A stretch of 64,000 nucleotides of DNA from Nephrocerus scutellatus (Eukaryota; Arthropoda; Insecta; Diptera; Pipunculidae). Below are positions 23,359 to 34,060 of this stretch, piece by piece. Positions within the stretch are counted from its first letter, which is position 1; the number at the start of each line of letters is the position of its first letter. The translations under genes were made by a program, and so were the position numbers. The stretch is from contig OX352764.1 in NCBI GenBank assembly GCA_947095585.1, forward strand, positions 75,998,816 through 76,062,815, given 5' to 3'. Under the pieces are notes generated by a model. That model saw only the letters and a list, made by a program, of their open reading frames with translations. It was not told where the DNA came from and ran no database searches.

Positions 23359-25260
23359 AATTTAAAAAGGAGATGTCTATGAGGTTGTGTTTTGAATGCC
23401 CGTGGATCATTATGATGTGAAAAGACAGAGCTTGCCAGAGCATTCCACATACGTGTTGAACGGCTGAAGAACGAATCCCTAAACTTAACTGTACGTCCGA
23501 AGATAGGCTTGAGGGTAAACTGATGAGCATTTAGAGCGCAACGAGTATTGTGGTTGTATGCAGCTGTCTATTTCTCTTGAGCACCGCTGGTGGAAGAAGC
23601 TCTCGAAACTTATAAACAGTGACAAGCAGGAAACGTTACTGCGGTGTTCAAGCGTCAAGCTATATTTGCGTCACCGATAAGTTTTATCGCGCGGTTTTGT
23701 ATGCTATCAAGCTGATGCAAGGTAGTTTAAGGCGCATCAGACCAGATATGGCAATTGGACTCAAGTTAAGGGCGAATAAAAGCCAGATCAAAGGGAGTGA
23801 AATATTTCGTGCACCGGGTTAGAAAACCTAAATATTTTGCAGCATTTTTGACGACGTTAAATATGTGGCATTCCAACGATGCTTGTTGTTAACGCACATA
23901 CCGAGAACTGCGAGCTTTTCAGTTTCCTCGATGCAAGTGCTATTCATGGATAATGGCATGGGATTTAGGATTCGCTTAGACGACAGAAGACAGCATTGGG
24001 TTTTAGAAGCATTATATTATACTCGGGTGGGCGCCGTGGCTCAGTGGAAATGAGCATGGCTACTGAGCAGGGGGTTCGTGGTTCGAATCCCAGTAACACC
24101 AAAAGTATTTTTCACGGTGTCCCACCTCTCGCGAATGGGTGACAATCGTTCCGAGAGTAATAACTTGTCACGGACAGTTTCTCAATTCGCCGTTCGGATC
24201 CGACCTTAAATTGTAGGTCCCTTCCATTTGTGTGCAAAAATATACATGCTCAACACGAATGGTTGCGAGAAGCTAGGCCTTGGACCGCAATGGTCTGTCG
24301 CGCCGAATATTATTATTATTATTATTATTATATTATACTCGATTGATTTCTCCCCATTGTATTATGCTGTCTAGGTCAGAATTTAACGCGCCTAACATAC
24401 GTAGTTATTTGAGTTCCACATGAGAAGTGGAGGGACGTACCTCAAATTTATATGAGAATCTGAGAGTGCTGTCATCATCGAAAGAGTGAATTGGATTAGA
24501 AGTCACAGGTAAGAGATCATTAATAAAAAAAATGAGGAAGAGTGTCGGGGACAAAACAGAGCCCTGGGGAACGCCAGCATTTAAGTAATGAACTTTAGAC
24601 TTGAAACAACAACAATACAAATTGAATTGAGCGGTCCAAAAGATAGCTTCTAATCCAGTGAAGCAGCTTATCATCGACTCCATAAGCACACATTTAGGAC
24701 AAAAGAGCTTGATGTCAAACTCTGTAAAATGCCTTAGAAATATAGCAACAGCTTTGCTTTCACCAAATTGAACGTTGCCCACGAAATCCGTACTACCGGA
24801 CGAAATCCGTAGTGTTATGGGTCGGTACGAAGAAGGAGACGACGGCTCGCCTTTTTTGGGTATGGGCTGGACAAAGGCTGTTTTCCAACTACTCGGGAAG
24901 AGTCCAGCAGAATAGGATAGATGAAAAAGCTTACGTAATGGTAATGCTAGCTTGGAAGAACACTTCTTCAGAACTAATGGGGAAATACCATCTGGACCAT
25001 CGGATTTGTGAGTGTTGAGATCGTTTAAAATTCTAGCAACTGCACGAGTACGAATGAATATCTGTCCCATAGAGTGTTCAATACTCGGAGGTGCAGGCGG
25101 CATCAATGCACAATCTGGAAGCGTGGAGCTAGCTGCAAAATGCGCAGCAAACAGATTGGCTTTGTCTTTAGAGTTGACAACTGAAGTGTCATTATAAATA
25201 AGCGTTGGAATTGACGACGATTCTTTCCACGAATAACCAAAAATGTTTACTACTTTTGGG
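23359..25260 (-). pseudogene. LINE-A copy 2, RT remnant with SINE insertion
   Basis: Minus strand: the linker and RT N-terminus at about 24850-25110 have MGQIFIRTRAVARILNDLNT, GPDGISPLVLKKCSSKLALP and PIPKKGEPSSPSSYRPI. The palm has GVPQGSVLSPTLFLIFFINDL and SFDDDSTL at about 24480-24590, where the catalytic FADD is changed. The C-terminal WNALASSVFSHHNDP lies near 23390-23450. A deletion removes the FDRVWH region. The closest relative in the window is 6890-9447. It is interrupted at 24026-24326 by a SINE and bounded on the left by the repeat-family head. Confidence 0.8.
24026..24326 (+). mobile_element. Full-length tRNA-derived SINE
   Basis: A pol III internal promoter is visible: A box TGGCTCAGTGG (24037-24047) and B box GGTTCGAATCC (24080-24090). 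A tRNA-unrelated body of about 200 bp and an (ATT)n tail follow. A perfect 15-bp target duplication, ATTATATTATACTCG, lies at 24011-24025 and 24327-24341, so the copy is young. Other copies: 60480-60751 (full) and fragments at 495, 53572 and 57815. Confidence 0.9.
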
Positions 25261-26265
25261 ACATTTTAGTACTAGTTGCCTGTGTGCAGCGCTGCTTTGA
25301 AACAAGCAAGTATGCAGAGCCTCGGATGTGTTATAATTTTTCAGCATTTATAGTTTTACTGTATAGATTACTTTCAGGCGCATATTTTGGTTACAAGACA
25401 AATTTTAATTTTTATGGGTGGTTTTTTAAATTTAAACAATAAAATTAATGTAAGCCAAAAAGTTTAAGTTATATAAAAAATAACACATAACTCTCTTTTA
25501 TTTAAGAAACCCTTGAAAGAGATAAATTCCCAAGCTTATAGATAAGGCGATAGCTAATGATGTACTGACTGAATAACTTGTACTAATCTATTCACGAGTT
25601 AAGTGAATATTGCAACATTCTGATAATCTGGCTCCCGATTCGAGTGAAGCAGTGAAATTCCATCTGGAAAAATCTTTACAGACAACAATAGAGAAGTTTT
25701 TCAAACATCTGCATCTATACAAACGGCTAGTAACGATTATCATAAAAATTATCTAACGCCGTCTCAAGAAGAAACCCTGAAGTTCATTGTGATGGCACGA
25801 TTTCGCCTGCTGAAGATTTTAAGACACTAACACAAAAGGTTGTTATTAAAATTCAGGAAGCCACAATTGCGCACAGTTATATGGGATTTATTCTTTAAAT
25901 CGCTGATCAATCAACATGATAAGGTTGCTGCCGGTCTGAATACCCAACTAGGACATGCTATGGTTTTTAAATCATACGACTTAACGTCCGGATTGTTGAT
26001 ATGACGCGACAAATGTTTGAGTTTTTTGAAAACGTTATCGTGAAGAAAATGCTTGGTTGATGTTTCGGTAGCGTCAAAGCGAAGACAACGGACGTTATAT
26101 AAAATGGAAAAGATCGTCGCTGCTTCAAACACTGCTGCAGGATACGACAACGACAATTTGAGTGATAAAATTTGAGTTCAAATAGATAAAGATTAATTGT
26201 TAGCTAGTTTGTAGATTAAGGTCAGTAAAGTATGGGCGATAAGAGGATACCCGGAGTGAGTCCTT
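25261..26265. other. Unassigned; includes a tail-like fragment
   Basis: At 25395-25425, ATTTTAATTTTTATGGG followed by a T-run matches the tail of the head-array-tail family. An 81-codon minus frame at 25911-26156 (KHFLHDNVFKKLKHLSRHIN) and the coding-like plus stretch near 25640-25880 have no nameable motif and may be an old transposon. Confidence 0.3.
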
Positions 26266-26269
26266 TACC

Positions 26270-26335
26270 TTGCCTGTGTGTCTGTGTGTTTGTGTCTGTG
26301 TGTTTGTGCCTGTGTGTCTGTGGCTCTGTGTCCAC
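26270..26335 (+). repeat. TGTGTCTG-type microsatellite
   Basis: Interrupted repeats of TGTGTCTGTG and TGTGTTTGTG over about 65 bp. Confidence 0.8.
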
Positions 26336-26339
26336 TCTA

Positions 26340-27100
26340 CAGCCCAGACGGCTGAATTGATTGAGACGAAAATTCATATTTAAGCTTTTTACATAAATTG
26401 GGAGGGCCCAGTTGATTTTGGCGGATATCGGCCAAACGGAAGTAGTAGTCGTAGTAGTAAACTACTATGAGAAAATGCAAAAAATATATATAGTTACTGA
26501 AAATTCCGGCCCCGTCCGTAAAAGAAAGTCGTGTTGTGCCCACACCTCCATTTTTTAGATAATCAGTCAGGAACGAACAGGGCGATTATTAAAAAAAGGT
26601 AAGCCCCAATAATTAACACCATATGTCTCCTGCTGCAATGACAGGAATTGACCGTCGGCAGAAGACTGTAGAAAAGGCATCTTAAGCTTTTACATAAAAA
26701 AGGTAATATCACAAACGTAACATTTTTGAATACCAGTATGAATCGCTTAAGTTATCACTGGAATAAAACCAATCAAATCAACAATTGTTCAGAATAGGAA
26801 ATGCCTTTATTTGTCCTCTTTTAGTTGTCCGAGCATTGCTAGAGTTGAAGTTAATGAAGCCACGAGAAAATTCACATTCCCAAATAAACTGAGACGATTT
26901 ATACATGGAACAAAATGTTGGTCTTCACATTAATAAGAACAAGGTGGCCGCATTTTCAGAAGATCGAACATTGTAAGAGTTTGTAACCGAAAAACGATGT
27001 TTTTAAATGCTTTTATAATAACTTGCCTCTGTGTCTATGTGTCTTTCTGTCGGTTTATATGTCATTCTGTCACGCTTTTTTCATTACAAATCTGTGAGTC
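26340..27100. other. No gene recognised
   Basis: Starts with CAGCCCAGACGGCTGAATTGA, which resembles transposon-edge sequence. The rest is AT-rich without motifs. A short TGTGTC-rich patch recurs near 27030. Confidence 0.3.
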
Positions 27101-27104
27101 TCTT

Positions 27105-28085
27105 ACGCATTTTTGGGGTGGGACTTTTCGGAGTGGCTTTTGGTGGCCTTCAGGTGGGTCTTGAGGTGAGTCATGATGAGGCTTTCAGGTGGGTCTAAAG
27201 GGGGCCTTGAGGGGGTTAATAGATAATGTTAAGGGAGTATTAAAGGGGTTACTTAAGGCGGTCTTGAGGGTAGTCTTGAGAGGGTCTTGGGGGGATCTAA
27301 ATGGCTTCTTAAAGGGTCTTGATGGTGGTCTTGAGGGCTTGAAGGCGGTTTGAGGGGAGTCTTTAGATGGTCTTTAGGGAGTTTTGTGTGCGTTTGATGA
27401 GAGTTTGAGAGGATCTTGAGTGGGATCCCGAAGGGCTTCGTAACGTAGTCTTGAGTGAGTCTTGAGAGGGTTTTTGAGAGGGGTCTTGACGGAGTTCTGT
27501 AAGGATCGTCGGAGGATATTGAGGGAGTCTTAAGGTGTTATTGCGGAGGTCTTGAGATGAGTCCTGAGGGTGGTCTTGAGGGGGGTCATGAGGGCGGTTT
27601 ACGGGAGTCTTGAGGTGTTCTTGCGGCGGCCTCAATGGGGGTTTGAAAGGTTTTTGACGAGTGTTTTGCGGGAGTCTTAAGGAAATTTTGAGTGGGGCTT
27701 ATGAAGGTTTGAGAGGGTCTTGTGTCTTAAGAGTGTTTTGAGAGGGTCATGAGTGGAGTCTTGAGGGGATATTAAGAAACTTTTGAGCGGGTCTTGAGGG
27801 GTCATTAGGTGGTCGTAAGAGTGTTTTGAGGGGGCCTAAAGGAATCTTAAGGGAGGGTTTTTACGGTGTATTGATGGGGGGGGGGTTGAGGGTCTTGGGG
27901 GTAGAAACGTGGTCTAACGGGGTTTTTAGGTGCTATCGAGAAAGCCTTTAGGTAGTCATCAGGGGGTACCGAGGGGGTTTTGTGAAGATCTTTAGTGGGG
28001 TCTTGAGGAGATCTTTAGGTGGTCTTGAGGGGAACTTGAGGTGATTTGAGACGGACGTGAGTGGAGTCTAGAGGGGGTCTTTTTG
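27105..28085 (+). repeat. Degenerate G-rich minisatellite (GGTCTTGAGGGG-like)
   Basis: Nearly 1 kb is built from diverged copies of a GTCTTGAGGGG-like core of roughly 12 bp, often spaced in multiples of about 12-24 bp. The plus strand is strongly G/T-rich and C-poor. The 90-codon minus frame at 27363-27635 (PPQDHPQDSSQD) is a by-product of the repeat, not a gene. Confidence 0.85.
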
Positions 28086-28099
28086 CAGTCCCCCACACC

Positions 28100-29060
28100 C
28101 AAACCCACCACGGGTGCGTCGACTGACGCTTGGTTTGATTATTAGTCATACCAGGTCTATCGAAAAAGATAACAATCTATCGGCGTAAAAACACTACCTA
28201 AAATGCAACAGTACCTCCCGGACTAGTATCTCCAGTTAGCATCCCGATTACCCAAAGTCATTGAAATATGTTGGATGCGTTTGTCTGTTTCCCTTCTAGC
28301 AATACAGTAGATCACTGGCACTGGCACAGTGCATCCAGATGCAAAAATGTCCCAGGTGGTATAAGTTCTCTCTCTAGTGGTCTCTCGAAGTACTGAGGAT
28401 TCGGATAAAATGCTGATTAAGTCATTTGCAGTAAAGGCTGATCAAGTGGAATGGTTCCTAGTAAGAACAAGAATATCGTTATCGATCCTTGAAACTTCAG
28501 AAGCATTCAGGAGCTTCTTATTCGATGCATAATGCCTATAATTGGAATGTTCGTCTAACGAACGCCTGGTAACTAAGGATTGTCCACTCCACTCTCAGAT
28601 GGCGTGGTTTTTCAGCACCACAAAAGAAGCTCTTCCCTTTTTCACAGAGGTATTTTTGTGTTCATTGTAATACAAGAATGTATCCAAATAAACACCCAAA
28701 TACCGCACTATCTTCTTTGTGGGAATTTGCCTCAGTTATCTGCAAGTTTTTCCCATTGCGTCGAAGATCGTTATTTCTGCGTCTTAGAGGGGTGCAAAAC
28801 AGAATAACTTCGCATTTTGAATAGCTAATCTTAAGCTTCCACGTATCGCAGTGTGCCCGAAATTCATCGAATTCGCTTTGCAAATTTCTTTGAATTTCCT
28901 CGACTCTCGAGCCGTGCGTATATCATAATGTCGTCAGCATAAGCAAGTGTCGCATCCATATCCTTCAGCACTTCGGATAGAAACATATTAAACAGAAGTG
29001 GCGCCGTTACTGCGCCATGTGGAAGACCGTTAGCGATATTGAAAACCCTAACTGTCATGT
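28100..29060 (-). pseudogene. LINE fragment, RT palm and C-terminal region (LINE-C)
   Basis: Minus strand: NGLPHGAVTAPLLFNMFLSE and an intact catalytic LAYADDIMIYAR at 28864-29058, then LKISYSKCEVILF and a thumb with FFCGAEKPRHLRVEW near 28600. The remainder to 28100 is broken. The motif style GLP.GAV.APLLFN differs from the other LINEs in the window. N-terminal RT and endonuclease are absent. Confidence 0.7.
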
Positions 29061-29099
29061 TTTTATTATCTGTTACAAAAAATTAATTTCTTCTTTTTC

Positions 29100-29325
29100 T
29101 TTTCGTATTCTCGATTTTCTTCAAATTTTAAACACATGTGTATCACTGATGGACAAAACTTTTTGTAAATTTGTTGGAGTGATCGGGCCCTGAGACCCGT
29201 GTGGTATCCATGTAAATTTTTTAAAAATAAGTCCGATTTTCTTCAAATATTAAACACATATCTACCTATCTCCTATTAGAGGATTTACATGAAAAATTTT
29301 TATTTTTATGGGTTGTTTTTTTTTG
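29100..29325 (+). repeat. Head-array-tail family, array unit plus tail
   Basis: About one and a half units (ATTTTCTTCAAATTTTAAAC, TCGGGCCCTGAGACCCG) followed by the tail AGAGGATTTACATGAAAAAT, then TTTTTATGGGTTG and a T-run. Confidence 0.7.
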
Positions 29326-29329
29326 CGAA

Positions 29330-29690
29330 TTCTTGTCTTTTTTGTGATTTGTCAATGTTCTTCCAGTTCTGCGCTATGTTAAAGTTTCAGGTATCTAGCT
29401 CAATGGGAAGATAGCTTGAAATCAATTACAAAATTCCACCCACACAGACAGACATACACGAAAGCGAGTTAATACAAACGTTTTAAAATAACACAAGTTC
29501 ACAAATTTATTCTAGTGATATTTTTAAATGTACACAAAAGTACCTCATCACAACAACACTTATATTTCTGCAAGAACTTTTCCAACACAACTGGTTGAAT
29601 TCTAAACAATGAATGAATCCTCTGCAGTGAACGCCACCTTTTATACTCATTGAAAAGTTTCCAGAAACTTCCAATCTTATAGAAAGAAAT
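29330..29690. other. No gene recognised
   Basis: AT-rich spacer. A minus frame of 64 codons at 29499-29693 has no motif. Confidence 0.3.
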
Positions 29691-30031
29691 CACTACATAG
29701 TATAAAACAAAGTCGCTTTCTCTGTCCCTATATCCCTATGTATGCTTAGATCTTTAAAACTATGCAACGGATTTTGATGCGGTTTTTTTAATAGATAGAG
29801 TGATAGAAGAGGAAGGTTTATATGTATAATAACATCCATTAAATAGTGGAGAAATACTGTTATTTTTGAGGTTTCTAATGTGATGTCGTAAATAATTACA
29901 TTTTTTCCGCTTACATTGCAAACGCAGGCTGAACCCTACGGGCATCAAAATCCGTTGCGTAGTTTTAAAGATCTAAGCATACATAGGGATATAGGGACAG
30001 AGAAAGCGACTTTGTTTTATACTATGTAGTG
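29691..30031. mobile_element. MITE with about 90-bp terminal inverted repeats
   Basis: The left arm starts at 29691 (CACTACATAGTATAAAACAA) and the right arm ends at 30031 with its reverse complement. Arms of about 90 bp differ at about one position (ACTATGCAAC versus ACTACGCAAC), making a 341-bp foldback element. There is no coding capacity. The CACTA ends suggest a CACTA/Chapaev-type transposase, but the 2-4-bp flanks do not give a clear target duplication (possibly AT). Confidence 0.85.
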
Positions 30032-30104
30032 ATAGTGATAGTGATGATTTAAAAATTGCGGGACATAGCGTTTCTCTTTTGTTGTTGATGATTGTTGATT
30101 ATAT

Positions 30105-30328
30105 TTTGTATGTATATAAAAATGAATGTCTGTTTGTTTGTAATACGACATTAAAACTCAAACTGAAACTTTCACAGAATATTAACAAGAAATCGGTAAA
30201 CCACATAGTGCGAATACGATCAAGGTGGCGCTTTGTTTAGGTTTAGCTAATAGAACACCCCTCATGTGGTAGTGATGGCAAGGCGTGCTTTCATGTGTGC
30301 GGGTGGCAGGGCTCCCGGGAAAAGCTAG
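30105..30328 (+). mobile_element. Short non-autonomous Helitron-like element
   Basis: The 5' side has GTATATAAAAATGAATGTCT followed by GTTTGTTTG, a common arthropod Helitron start. The 3' side ends at 30328 with a GC-rich palindrome (TCCCGGGA) and then AAAAGCTAG followed by T, fitting the CTRR rule. About 220 bp, no coding. The exact 5' TC boundary is not clear. Confidence 0.65.
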
Positions 30329-30329
30329 T

Positions 30330-31000
30330 AAATAATAAAATAAAAAAACTAGAAAATTTTGGCCTCTTTCACTTATTTACAACTAGCGATACTCATATGT
30401 AATGAATCATCTTCTAAAAATAAACTACATGTATTATCATATACTTTCACAAAAACCGGGCGAACCGCACAAACCGGTTCGACTACATTTTTGACCAGTA
30501 AATAATGATTCAAACTTACATGCGCTTACTTTTCAAATAATCTAATAATTCTTATAGCCTACAAGTATGCTACACAAAAGTGCTTAATTCTAATTCAGTG
30601 CCTAATTTTAGTATGCAGTATGTACAATGCGATTTATCTTAGTGTTGGTATCCGCTTGAATTTAAAACAATAAGAATAAAAGTTAACAAACAATAATGCG
30701 TTATTTAATTAGATATTTTTTTTCCCTTCTGGTTACATGTGTATTGCAAGATAGAACTTTTTAGAATAAAATAAAATATATTATAAATTTCAACATTGAA
30801 AATTATTAGAAAATAATAACACGAGAATATGTGTTGCCATGGAGCGGATAAATACAAACAAATTAATACATTTGAATGTACGAATTACAACACTTAGGAT
30901 TCGAATTCAATTATCTGCGCTATATTAAAATCAAAACCTAACAGGTAAGTTTACTGTGAACACACATCACAATATCACACTAAGTCTGTAACAAAAAATT
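30330..31000. other. AT-rich spacer, no gene seen
   Basis: No motif-bearing frames. It could be 3' UTR of the minus-strand exon that follows, but no TTTATT (minus-strand AATAAA) was found in the expected interval. Confidence 0.3.
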
Positions 31001-31004
31001 TAAT

Positions 31005-31234
31005 TTAAAAAGTGTTTTGTCGATAGCCACTTGTGAGCCCGGGTGCACCGCACCCCCTGCAGACCACACAGAAGCGGCATTGGTCGCACTTCAGTGTCAA
31101 TAAATGACACATGTATTTGCAGCAAATACACAACCAGCCAGTTATATCAATCATAAGATAACACAGTAAAATAATAGCAATAAGTGCTATATTGCTTTCA
31201 ACAAAATGAGTTAGGTATTTTTTGTGGTTAACGG
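31005..31234 (-). CDS. Possible terminal exon: membrane segment plus Cys-rich tail
   Basis: A minus-strand frame follows a plausible splice acceptor (pyrimidine-rich tract then CAG, ending at 31235) and runs about 75 codons to a TAA at 31007-31005. It has a hydrophobic stretch (SNIALIAIILLCYLMIDI, likely a membrane helix), then ten or more cysteines in C-x2-C patterns (WLCICCKYMC, then CDQCRFCVVCRGCG), and ends GYRQNTF. GC content and third-position pattern are higher than the surroundings. A shorter reading from an internal Met gives about 47 residues. No upstream exon was found and the family is not recognised. The frame overlaps one arm of a 22-bp inverted repeat. Confidence 0.35.
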
Positions 31235-31473
31235 CTGATCAAAGCAGCAGCAAAAACTAACAAAATTTTGGTCAATTTTTTGTTTCATGTGTTATTGCCA
31301 ACTTATTCATATATAATTTTTAAAAGTCGACTCTGGTGGTGGGAATTATAAATAAAAATGTGGTTAAATATTTCTTAACCAAAAATTTTTTTTGTTTAAC
31401 GCTAAACCATTTCTGGTCTATCCAATGTGTTTGTTGTTGTAATTTTTATTTTTTTGTTGAAAGCAATATAGCA
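31185..31473. repeat. 22-bp perfect inverted repeat pair
   Basis: TGCTATATTGCTTTCAACAA(AA) at 31185-31206 and its exact reverse complement at 31452-31473, 245 bp apart. It might be the ends of a small foldback element. Confidence 0.6.
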
Positions 31474-32700
31474 AATATCGAGTTACCATTGAAATAGACA
31501 GAGTCAGAAAAATGCACTCTGTAGTTGGCAAATGTAGAAATTTAGATGAGAAAAGTGGTTTATTGGTACTAATGGACTGAGATAGTTAGTTTTTATTCTT
31601 TAAATGTTAGAATGCTCATCGGGGATTGATCTAAGACCTCTTCTCGCTTAAAAAAGAGATGAGATCAGTAGCAAATCTACAGCCAAGTAATTTACATATC
31701 TGAGGCTATCTCGCAAAATAGTTGGTTACAAATCGCCTGTTTGCCTCAATGTTTTGTAGTCCTATTGAACATAAGTACGTCGTACGAGTGCAATTTTTTA
31801 TGCACACATAATATTGTAACTACTTCTAACTAACAAATCCTAATAAATAGTTACCAACACATATAAATACTGTCGGTTGAGGATCGTGTTTGGCAATTTT
31901 GACATATTAATTACGATCATTAGTTGCCATAAATTTTGTGCGCTTGTAAGTTGTCCAACAACTGGCAGTTAGTTTGGTGCACTGCACTGCACACACAAAC
32001 TGCGATCTTAGCTAGGGCTGGTTTGGTTTGGCTAGTTGCCTGGCTGGCGGTATTAGTGAGTTATTTGGACGATTGGGGCTGTTGATTGTGGGTTAAAAAA
32101 TTGCCGATTGCATTGGTCTGCGTTGGCTGTCACTTTGTTTACAACTATCTGACAGAGCTTGACAGATGGCTTAAAATAAATTTATGGCAACGCGTGCTGT
32201 CTTAACAAACGGACATTTACAGTAGACATACAGACAGACAAACATCTCCAACTTATATAGATATACGGACGGACGGAGCGTTTTCTCTGTTTGTCATTAT
32301 CTCTTGATTCGATCTTATTATTAAGAGATTTAAGATTGATTTAGAGATACAACATCCAACATTATACATAGAGCTGCATGCGCTTACGATATTCATGCAT
32401 AAACAAATCGAGGCAGTGTGGCATGTAATGGAATGATCTCTTGTGTTGTTTCGATTTATTGCTGCCAGGCGTTCTTTTAAAACGAAGAATAATGGGGGGA
32501 ATTAACGTTCGAAATTAAGTTGATTTTTGTTATGTAGTGGATAGTGAAAAAGCGCGAGTTTGCTGCTCGACGATCACGATGTATTTTTTTCTCAGCAATA
32601 TTGTTCACTGTAAAGGTGTTTTTCGCAATTGCACCGATCAGCGAAAATTGTGTTTCTCATGTAGATATTTGCAATTTGTTTAATAAATACGATAATTGTC
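31474..32700. other. No gene recognised; possible regulatory DNA
   Basis: AT-rich with locally GC-richer patches (31960-32120). No motif-bearing frames and no clear transposon ends. Confidence 0.3.
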
Positions 32701-32806
32701 AAGAACTTTCGCCAAAATAACTTTTACTTAGCATATTATGAGCAATGCAGAAAGCTTCAGCAGGTGGTCTAACTCATATCGTTTTGTTGTTTGTTTTAGA
32801 AATCTG

Positions 32807-32896
32807 CACTCGAGCTCAGATTTTTTCTCGGCAAATCGAACACGAAAAGCGAGAATCTTTTTTTTTCATTGTTTTGTTGCATGTGTGTGTGTAATG
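32807..32896 (+). repeat. Dispersed repeat shared with 18608-18697
   Basis: Contains AAATCGAACACGAAA and TTGTTTTGTTGCATGTGTGT, paralleling the earlier copy. Lies upstream of the Myb/SANT-like pseudogene. Confidence 0.5.
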
Positions 32897-33128
32897 CGTA
32901 TTCTGAAATATTATATTCTGTTGGTGCAGCAACAGCTGGAAGTTAAAGAAGAGTTATTTTATTTTAATCAGGAATCACGAACAAGTTATCTTTGCTGTAG
33001 TAATTTTGTTTGTTTGTTGGTTTTTTGTTAAGCGTTCATTTTTATTTTTATTTTGGTTAAATCTCTGCGTAAAAGGAACATTTATTATAAGTTAACCTGC
33101 ATTTTCATTTCTTTCAGAAATAAAAGAC

Positions 33129-34060
33129 ATGGAGTTTAGACGAATTTAATGTTGTTCAAAACAAAGAGGGATTTCTTTTACAAATCATATCCGTCGAGGG
33201 ACGGATATGTTCTGTTGAAGCACATAGCGATCAAATTAAGCAATTATATGTTACAGCTATGGAAGAAATTTATGTAATTTTTGAGGACGTAGCAGAATAT
33301 TTCCACTTAAAAGAAACAACATCAGTTGAAATAGTGCACTCACACCCAGGTAAATAGAAACTAATAAAAATAAAATTTTTGTTTTAATTTTATGTGTATT
33401 TATTTATTTTATTTATTTATTTAAATAAAAAAAATAAGATACTCGTAAGAATATCATTTATGTTTTAATATCATGTTGATGTATCTTTTTTCTAGATAAT
33501 AGCTTTAAGTGGTCGGATGGCCAGACAAAGTTTTTTTTGGATCAGTACGGCGAGTCCTTCCACCTTGTAGGTCCTTTGCATCGGTTCCGTTTTAAAAAAA
33601 ACTTGTGGCAGTTCATCGCTGAAAAATGTCTGAAAAGTTTGGAGTTTTTGTCAACGCTATCCAGGTGGAAATGCGATACAAAACCGTTATGAAGAGGACG
33701 AAGAAGGTCATTGCAAGCAATAACACCAGTGAAGCGGTACTAAATGAAACGGAGTTCGCCGATGAAGTATGCCGAATAGTCGCTCTGAACGATTCAGGAC
33801 TGCCTGGAGTGATGTTAAGTTCGACGTCAATAACAAGAAAACGTTAAATTTTAGAAACCTCCACTTCGTCCGAATTATCTGGTAGTGGTATTTGCGGCGA
33901 AAGCGACTCCGACTCAAGTTCTAGCGCAAGCCTCAAACAAAAGACGCCTTTAGAAAAACAAAGAAAGGAAATCTTGTAGAAGAATTTTTCCGGAGCCAGA
34001 AATAGAGAGATGAAAAAAAAAGAAACAAAGACAAAGAAGGACAACGAAAAAAGAGCAAGG
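33129..34060 (+). pseudogene. Myb/SANT-like gene remnant, split by LTR retrotransposon
   Basis: Exon-like block one (about 33143-33355) reads NVVQNKEGFLLQIISVEGRI through VEIVHSHPG and ends at a GT donor-like site. Block two (from 33496, after a TAG acceptor) reads SFKWSDGQTKFFLDQYGESF, then LVGPLHRFRFKKNLW, typical of insect Myb/SANT-like DNA-binding domains found with DNA transposons. A frameshift at about 33625 then shifts to MSEKFGVFVNAIQVEMRYKT and VIASNN. An acidic and serine-rich stretch and a lysine-rich tail follow with stops. The frame is interrupted at 34060 by the LTR element and resumes at 38909 (HKEKI, stop). It could be a decayed host gene or a transposon accessory protein. Confidence 0.6.

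Noticed and set aside
24026..24100. Candidate tRNA gene (A and B boxes present)
   Set aside because: It is the head of a SINE: a long non-tRNA body, an (ATT)n tail and 15-bp target duplications follow, and there are other copies in the window.
27363..27635. 90-codon minus frame rich in Pro, Asp and Gln
   Set aside because: Produced by reading the reverse strand of the GTCTTGAGGGG minisatellite; the pattern follows the repeat, not a protein.
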